Below, one piece after another: positions 6,783-10,643 of a DNA stretch of 10,643 bases. The notes under the pieces are model-generated. The model had not been told where the DNA came from and searched no databases. It saw nothing but the letters and a program-made list of their open reading frames with translations. Positions within the stretch are counted from its first letter, which is position 1. The number at the start of each line of letters is the position of its first letter. The position numbers and the translations under genes are program-made. Where the stretch lies: the NCBI GenBank assembly GCA_017470045.1, contig JAFUFG010000189.1, positions 1 to 10,643 on the forward strand, read 5' to 3'. This stretch comes from Bacilli bacterium. GTDB lineage: Bacteria > Bacillota_I > Bacilli_A > RF39 > UBA660.

Positions 6783-7656
6783 ATTGATATAATTCTTGAT
6801 TTAGAAGAGTTAAGTTGTTTTGCATGATTGTTAGATAATCTTCTTTATTTTCTCTTTCTTTGTCTGTTAAAATATTTAGTTTATGTAATTCTATTGTTTT
6901 AATATTACTATATTTATCTAACATTTCTTTTGCGATAGAATTCATTTCTGTATTCTTGAATGATAGAATATAACTTACTTCTTTTTTATTGAATAATTCT
7001 TCTACATCAGCAATCGTTTTATCTGATGCATCAGCGTCAATACAATATACCTTTAAACCAAATTTTTCTAAATAGTTTAATGTAGAATCTGCCACTACGA
7101 TATTTTTATTATTTGTTTCTGATACACTATCTCGATAATCTACATCTAGAGTAGAGATGTCAATTTTAAATGTTTTATATTTTTCATCAATTTCTTTCTT
7201 TAAATAAGTACTAGTAATATATTCTTCTAATCCATTTTTTACATTTTGACTCATCATTAATAAAGATGCTGGATTTAACCATAATTCTTCTGGTGCATAA
7301 TCTGTTTCTAATACATAAGATGTATCGATTATTTTTAAATTAGAATTTATATCTAATAAGTCGATTGCTAGATTTCTTTCTGTTTCGATGGATCCGTTAT
7401 ATACAAAAATATCTTTCTTTGCATATTCTTTCTTTTGTTTCGAACTTAATTTATAAGTAGAAGTATCTACTCCATCTGGATAGATCGATGATATTTTTGC
7501 ATGATCGGAATATAATTGATTTACGATGTATTCGTTTGCATAGTTTGTAACGATAATTTCAATTCCATCCATTTCATCGGTTCCACATCCAGTAGTGGAG
7601 ATTGATACTACGATAATCATTAGTAATGTTATAAAATATTTTATTGTTTTCTTCAT
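6781..7656 (-). CDS. ZnuA/AdcA-type (cluster A-I) metal-binding lipoprotein, degenerate site
   Basis: A 291-aa lipoprotein: basic N-terminus, hydrophobic core, then lipobox TTGC with Cys24 as the lipidated residue. The fold matches ABC-transporter substrate-binding proteins for zinc or manganese (SBP_bac_9). Signs are DIFVYNGSIETE (82-93), the usual (A/D)-(I/L)-x-x-x-N-G-x-x-x-E block; LWLNP (125-129) for D-P-H-x-W-L-x-P; STLNYLEKFGLKV (191-203) for H-x-A-x-x-Y-L-x-x-x-Y-G-L; and the C-terminal YLTIMQNNLTLLNQEL (274-289). All three metal-ligand histidines expected in these motifs are missing. The first region reads DGVDTSTYKL instead of P-H-x-Y-E, the second has Glu124, the third Asp190. Metal binding is therefore doubtful, or uses other ligands such as acids. 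No permease or ATPase gene is adjacent. The start is clear: AAAGGAG 6 nt upstream, inside the end of yidD. Confidence 0.8.
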   Translation of the reverse strand: MKKTIKYFITLLMIIVVSISTTGCGTDEMDGIEIIVTNYANEYIVNQLYSDHAKISSIYPDGVDTSTYKLSSKQKKEYAKKDIFVYNGSIETERNLAIDLLDINSNLKIIDTSYVLETDYAPEELWLNPASLLMMSQNVKNGLEEYITSTYLKKEIDEKYKTFKIDISTLDVDYRDSVSETNNKNIVVADSTLNYLEKFGLKVYCIDADASDKTIADVEELFNKKEVSYILSFKNTEMNSIAKEMLDKYSNIKTIELHKLNILTDKERENKEDYLTIMQNNLTLLNQELYQ

Positions 7657-7658
7657 GT

Positions 7659-7877
7659 TTAACTCCTTTTTTTGGGAACAGGATCATATCCAGAACTTCC
7701 TAGTGGATTACATCTTAATATTCTTTTTATTGCTAGATAGCTTCCTTTGATTGCTCCATAGGTTTGAATTGCTTCTTTTGCATAATTGGAACAAGTTGGT
7801 ATATATCTACAAGATGCATGATGATTTCCTGGGATTTTTTGATAGAAATCAATCATTTTTAATAATAGAAATTTCAT
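7659..7877 (-). CDS. yidD: Membrane protein insertion efficiency factor YidD
   Basis: A 72-aa protein carrying the full YidD signature: a hydrophobic N-terminal amphipathic helix ([14 protein letters not shown]), [15 protein letters not shown] with Cys23 and Cys29, [18 protein letters not shown] with Cys56, and GYDPVP near the end. YidD is a small membrane-associated protein that helps YidC insert inner-membrane proteins. It is often encoded between rnpA and yidC; here it is elsewhere, paired with a lipoprotein gene 2 nt downstream. I chose ATG at 7877 over an upstream in-frame ATG at 7907 for three reasons: the family begins this way, AGAAGG (7887-7892) lies 9 nt before 7877, and the upstream ATG overlaps the -10 element of the likely promoter, so it would not be in the transcript as a usable start. 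Confidence 0.93.
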   Translation of the reverse strand: MKFLLLKMIDFYQKIPGNHHASCRYIPTCSNYAKEAIQTYGAIKGSYLAIKRILRCNPLGSSGYDPVPKKRS

Positions 7878-7905
7878 TATCCTGTACCTTCTTTTTACAT
7901 ATTTC

Positions 7906-7934
7906 ATTCTACTATAATTTCTTTAAAATATCAA
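7906..7934 (-). promoter_or_regulatory. Sigma-A promoter for yidD and the lipoprotein gene
   Basis: On the - strand, TTGATA (7934-7929) and TAGAAT (7911-7906) are separated by exactly 17 nt. Transcription would begin near 7900, leaving a short leader that contains the AGAAGG ribosome site for the start at 7877. The -10 overlaps the alternative upstream ATG, which supports the shorter YidD. Confidence 0.65.
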
Positions 7935-7961
7935 TTACTAGTATACGAAATGGTGTTTTTT

Positions 7962-7970
7962 TGTTATACT
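7962..7970 (+). promoter_or_regulatory. Extended -10 promoter element for rnc
   Basis: TGTTATACT combines a TGn extension with TATACT (7965-7970). No good -35 is seen at the expected place. Transcription would start near 7977, giving a leader of only about 10 nt with GGTG (7977-7980) at its very 5' end before ATG 7987. It lies back to back with the yidD promoter in a 109-nt intergenic region. Confidence 0.5.
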
Positions 7971-7986
7971 TTATGTGGTGATTAAA

Positions 7987-8652
7987 ATGGAAGACTTATT
8001 TCATACATTAGGAATTAAACGAAAAGATTTAAATCTTTATAAACAAGCTTTTTCTCATAGTTCTTATGCAAATGAGCATAAAGAAAAACAAGATTATGAA
8101 CGATTAGAATTTTTAGGTGATGCTATAGTTGATTTGGTTGTAGCTGATTATCTATATTCGAATAAAAACATCAGTGAAGGAGAAATGACTAAATTACGAA
8201 GCAGTTACGTATGTGAGAATGCTTTAGCAGTATATTCTAATGATTTAAATCTAAGTGAATACATTCGAGTAGGTGTAGGAGAAGAGCATAGTGGAGGAAA
8301 ACACAGAAAAGCGATTATTGCGGATATCTTTGAGGCTTTAATGGCAGCAATCTATTTGGATTTAGGATATGCTACTGTTCGTAAAACAATACTAAATATT
8401 ATTGTTCCTTATATTGAAAATCCTAATATTAATTTCTTTAGTGATTATAAGAGTGCTTTACAAGAATATGTTCAAACAACTCAAAAGAGTTTGATTTATG
8501 AATTAATTTCCGAAGAAGGACCTGCTCATGATCGTACTTATACGATTGGGGTAAAAATTGACGGTATCTTATATGGTACTGGAGTTGCTAGTAGCAAGAA
8601 AGAAGCAGAGCAAGAGGCTGCTAAAGCAGTTCTTGATAAATTAGCAGTTTAG
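7987..8652 (+). CDS. rnc: Ribonuclease III
   Basis: A 221-aa RNase III of normal length. It cleaves double-stranded RNA as a homodimer with Mg2+, maturing rRNA precursors and processing structured mRNAs and antisense duplexes. The signature ERLEFLGDAIVDL occupies 38-50, with catalytic Glu41 and Asp45. The second catalytic pair, Asp113 and Glu116, sits in IIADIFEALMAAIYLDLG. The C-terminal double-stranded RNA-binding domain spans about 152-220 (YKSALQEYVQTTQ at the start, GVASSKKEAEQEAAKAVLDK at the end). All key residues are present. An upstream in-frame GTG at 7975 is possible, but GGTG at 7977-7980 is placed for ATG 7987, and family proteins start about here. The gene stands first on the right-hand + strand block, just before an RNase J-like gene. 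Confidence 0.96.
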   Translation: MEDLFHTLGIKRKDLNLYKQAFSHSSYANEHKEKQDYERLEFLGDAIVDLVVADYLYSNKNISEGEMTKLRSSYVCENALAVYSNDLNLSEYIRVGVGEEHSGGKHRKAIIADIFEALMAAIYLDLGYATVRKTILNIIVPYIENPNINFFSDYKSALQEYVQTTQKSLIYELISEEGPAHDRTYTIGVKIDGILYGTGVASSKKEAEQEAAKAVLDKLAV

Positions 8653-8661
8653 TGTTATAAT
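8633..8661 (+). promoter_or_regulatory. Near-consensus sigma-A promoter for the RNase J-like gene
   Basis: TTGATA (8633-8638), a 17-nt spacer ending in TGT, and perfect TATAAT (8656-8661) form the best promoter in the window. It overlaps the last codons of rnc. Transcription would start near 8668, giving a leader of about 74 nt. The RNase J-like gene can thus be expressed apart from rnc. Confidence 0.75.
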
Positions 8662-8722
8662 GTACTAGTCTTTAAGTTAATCTTTAATAAAATTATATTA
8701 TTTATGTCGTTTAAATATTTAG

Positions 8723-8729
8723 AGAGGAG
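8723..8729 (+). promoter_or_regulatory. Ribosome binding site with unusually long spacing
   Basis: AGAGGAG is the only strong site upstream of the RNase J-like gene, but it ends 12 nt before the TTG start at 8742, longer than the 5-9 nt seen for the other genes here. A TTG at 8731 is out of frame. The combination suggests modest translation. Confidence 0.5.
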
Positions 8730-8741
8730 ATTGAATACAAA

Positions 8742-10394
8742 TTGAGTAAAATTAAAATTTTTGCTTTAGGTGGCTTAAATGAAAATGGTAAGAATATGTA
8801 CATTGTTAATGTAGATGGCGATATTTACTGTTTTGATGCCGGATTAAAGTATGATAATGATTTTAATCTTGGGGTTGATTATATCATTCCTAATTTTGAT
8901 TATATTGTTAAAAATAAGGATCATGTTAAAGGTATTTTCTTAACTCATGGTCATGAAGGAAATATGGGAGCTGTACCAGACATTTTAGATGTTATTCCAG
9001 ATATTCCTGTATATGGTACAAAATTAACGTTAGAGATTGTAAAAAATGATTTAGAAAAAGATTTATTAGAAAAGATTAACTTTAAGGAAATACGACCACA
9101 TTCCAAAATTGAATTTGGTAAGAATATTATTTTTCCAATCAGTGTAACACATTCCATTCCAGATGCTGTATGTTATGTTTTATATACAGAAGATGGAGCC
9201 ATTGTTTATACTGGGGACTTCACTTTTGACTCTACGATGATGGGTGCTTATAAGACGGATATTGGAAAACTTGCTTATGTTGGAAAACAAGGAGTTTTAT
9301 GTATGTTATGTGAATCGTTCTATGCGGATCGTCCAGGACATACTTCTCCAAATAATAGAACTCGTAGTTTTATACGTGAAGTTTTACGTAAGAATGAGAA
9401 TCGTATTATTTGTACGATATTCCCAGGTCATTATTATCGTATGCAAGAGATTTTTGATGAAGTAAGTACCACTCATCGTAAAGGTGTTATTATGGGTAAG
9501 AGTTTACAAGAATTAATTTCTCGTGGTATGGAAGAGGGATATTTAAATGTAGATCCTTCTATTATTGGAAGTTTAACAGATTTGGAATTAAAAGATACGA
9601 TTATCTTTATTAGTGATGAAAAAGAAAAGCCATTTGCAAATCTAGAACGTATCATTAAAGGTTATGATAAATTTATTAAAATTAAAGATACGGATACGAT
9701 TTTCTTAACAGAACCAAGTTATCCTGGTATTGAAAGAAGAATGGCAATTATTATGGATGATATTGCAATGCTTGGAGCAAATGCAGAAAGCTTATCTAGC
9801 AAGAAACATTTATCACATCATGCATCTCGTGAAGATTTAATGCTTATGATTAATCTATTAAATCCAAAATATTATTTCCCGGTAAAAGGAGAATATCGCC
9901 AACAATATGCGAATGCAGATATTGCTTATGAGTTAGGTATTTCAAAAGATAATATCTTATTAAAACTAAATGGAGATGTAGTTACTTTTGAAAAAGGAAA
10001 ACTTGTTAATAATGCAGAGCATATTGATGTAGATGAAATCTTAATTGATGGTAAGAGTCAAGGAGATATTGGTAACTTAGTATTAAAAGATCGTGAAATG
10101 CTTGGAGAAAATGGTATTGTTATTATTAGTTGTACTCTAGATAAGAATACGAAAGAAATCGTAGGAGGTCCCGAAATATTAACACGTGGATTTATCTATG
10201 TTAAAGAAAGTCAAGATCTTTTAGAAGAGACCAAAGCTGTAGCCAAAGAAGTAATTGAAGGTAGCATCGAGATTAACAGTAAGAGAGTTGATTACTCAAA
10301 AATTAAGAATGATGTCCGTGATGTATTAGGAAAATTCTTCTATAAAGAGACAGAATCAAAGCCTATGATTATTACGGTTATTCAGGAAGTATAA
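8742..10394 (+). CDS. RNase J family protein with degenerate metal site (J2-like)
   Basis: A 550-aa metallo-beta-lactamase / beta-CASP protein of normal RNase J length. RNase J enzymes do 5'-3' exonuclease and endonuclease cleavage in mRNA decay and rRNA maturation. Order: IFALGGLNENGKNM at the start, HGHEGN (69-74), VTHSIPDA (135-142), TGDFTFD (157-163), the beta-CASP region, LSHHASREDLMLMINLL (357-373), VKGEYR (381-386), and the C-terminal domain with GGPEILTRGFIYV. Retained ligands are His69, His71, His137 and Asp159. In catalytic RNase J the first motif is H-G-H-E-D-H and the last VHGEYR; here Asp and His have become Gly73 and Asn74, and the final His is Lys382. Nuclease activity is probably weak or lost, as in the RNase J2 partners that associate with an active J1 in Bacilli. 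Start: TTG, matching the family N-terminus. It follows rnc and precedes a lipoprotein gene with no terminator between. Confidence 0.9.
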   Translation: MSKIKIFALGGLNENGKNMYIVNVDGDIYCFDAGLKYDNDFNLGVDYIIPNFDYIVKNKDHVKGIFLTHGHEGNMGAVPDILDVIPDIPVYGTKLTLEIVKNDLEKDLLEKINFKEIRPHSKIEFGKNIIFPISVTHSIPDAVCYVLYTEDGAIVYTGDFTFDSTMMGAYKTDIGKLAYVGKQGVLCMLCESFYADRPGHTSPNNRTRSFIREVLRKNENRIICTIFPGHYYRMQEIFDEVSTTHRKGVIMGKSLQELISRGMEEGYLNVDPSIIGSLTDLELKDTIIFISDEKEKPFANLERIIKGYDKFIKIKDTDTIFLTEPSYPGIERRMAIIMDDIAMLGANAESLSSKKHLSHHASREDLMLMINLLNPKYYFPVKGEYRQQYANADIAYELGISKDNILLKLNGDVVTFEKGKLVNNAEHIDVDEILIDGKSQGDIGNLVLKDREMLGENGIVIISCTLDKNTKEIVGGPEILTRGFIYVKESQDLLEETKAVAKEVIEGSIEINSKRVDYSKIKNDVRDVLGKFFYKETESKPMIITVIQEV

Positions 10395-10411
10395 TATAAG
10401 GAGTAGATATT

Positions 10412-10643
10412 ATGAAGAAGAAAATTGGGGTATTATTATTAACTTTAACAACTCTTGTATTAACTAGCGGATGTGGTAAAGAAAGTGGTACTATGACTTG
10501 TACCAATGAAATTGAAAATGGAAATTATAAGACAAACTTAGAAGCTAAGATTACTTATAGTAAAAAAGTAGTTGATAAAGTAGTTACTACCGAAGAAATT
10601 ATGACGGATGACGACAATAAAGCAAAAGACTTTAAGGAATTAT
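10412..10643 (+). CDS. Lipoprotein, cut by the window edge
   Basis: Only the first 77 codons are present. MKKKIGVLLLTLTTLVLTSGC is a clear lipoprotein signal: basic start, hydrophobic core, lipobox LTSGC with Cys21 as the lipidated residue. The mature part begins GKESGTMTCTNEIENGNYKT with a second Cys at 30, then a beta-strand-like stretch (LEAKITYSKKVVDKVVTTEE). This style resembles small DUF1307/YehR-like lipoproteins, but that is a tentative impression. AAGGAG at 10398-10403, 8 nt before ATG, sets the start. It lies 17 nt after the RNase J-like gene and is probably co-transcribed with it. Confidence 0.85.
   Translation, partial: MKKKIGVLLLTLTTLVLTSGCGKESGTMTCTNEIENGNYKTNLEAKITYSKKVVDKVVTTEEIMTDDDNKAKDFKEL

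Noticed and set aside
7878..7907. Longer YidD beginning at the ATG at 7907
   Set aside because: That ATG overlaps the probable -10 element and lacks a ribosome site; the family starts at the ATG at 7877.
7751..7981. + strand open frame opposite yidD
   Set aside because: yidD is unmistakable on the other strand; this frame is its shadow and crosses the divergent promoter region.
8680..8705. Second -10-like sequence (TATATT) in the leader of the RNase J-like gene
   Set aside because: The leader is almost pure A/T, so such matches are expected; no -35 accompanies it and the promoter at 8633-8661 is far better.
8951..9655. Three overlapping frames (two on the - strand, one on the +) inside the RNase J-like gene
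   Set aside because: They lie within a full-length family match and have no start signals or homology visible by eye.
1..10643. Defence island, CRISPR array, phage or mobile element
   Set aside because: No direct-repeat array, transposase, integrase or terminal inverted repeats were seen, and the right half is ordinary chromosomal housekeeping.

Overview
The window looks like a chromosomal segment from a low-GC, Gram-positive-type bacterium, most likely an uncultured or Mollicutes-related lineage of Bacilli. Evidence: strongly AT-rich DNA, sigma-A-like promoters, strong Shine-Dalgarno sites, lipoprotein signals, and an RNase III / RNase J pair. TGA is a real stop (at 3211-3213) and tryptophan is TGG, so this is the standard code and not the Mycoplasma code. 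The genus cannot be named from the sequence.

Left part (1-6782, + strand). The 3' end of an unidentified gene (stop 116-118) runs into a hairpin-plus-T-tract terminator. A tightly packed six-gene run follows. Three unrecognised, probably cytoplasmic helical proteins (413, 589 and 95 aa) come first. Next is an AlkD-like DNA-alkylation-repair HEAT-repeat protein that overlaps the third gene by 20 nt. Fifth is a 730-aa protein with a type IV prepilin N-terminus and repeated cysteine-containing Ig-like modules. Last is a 115-aa single-pass membrane protein whose stop codon lies inside a bidirectional terminator. Gaps are 0-12 nt or overlaps, so one transcript is likely.

Middle (6781-7986, - strand). 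A two-gene unit carries yidD (membrane-protein insertion factor) followed 2 nt later by a lipoprotein of the ZnuA/AdcA metal-binding family. That lipoprotein has lost the hallmark histidine motifs. A TTGATA-17-TAGAAT promoter sits in front of yidD, back to back with an extended -10 element for rnc.

Right part (7987-10643, + strand). rnc (RNase III) is followed by an RNase J paralogue with a degenerate metal site. The latter has its own near-consensus promoter at the 3' end of rnc. A lipoprotein gene, cut by the window edge, follows without a visible terminator.

Three genes are recognisable family members with altered active or binding sites or unusual architecture: the RNase J-like protein, the ZnuA-like lipoprotein and the giant prepilin-like protein. 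Together with the unknown helical trio, these are the parts most worth following up. I see no tRNA, rRNA, CRISPR array, insertion sequence or phage integration gene.
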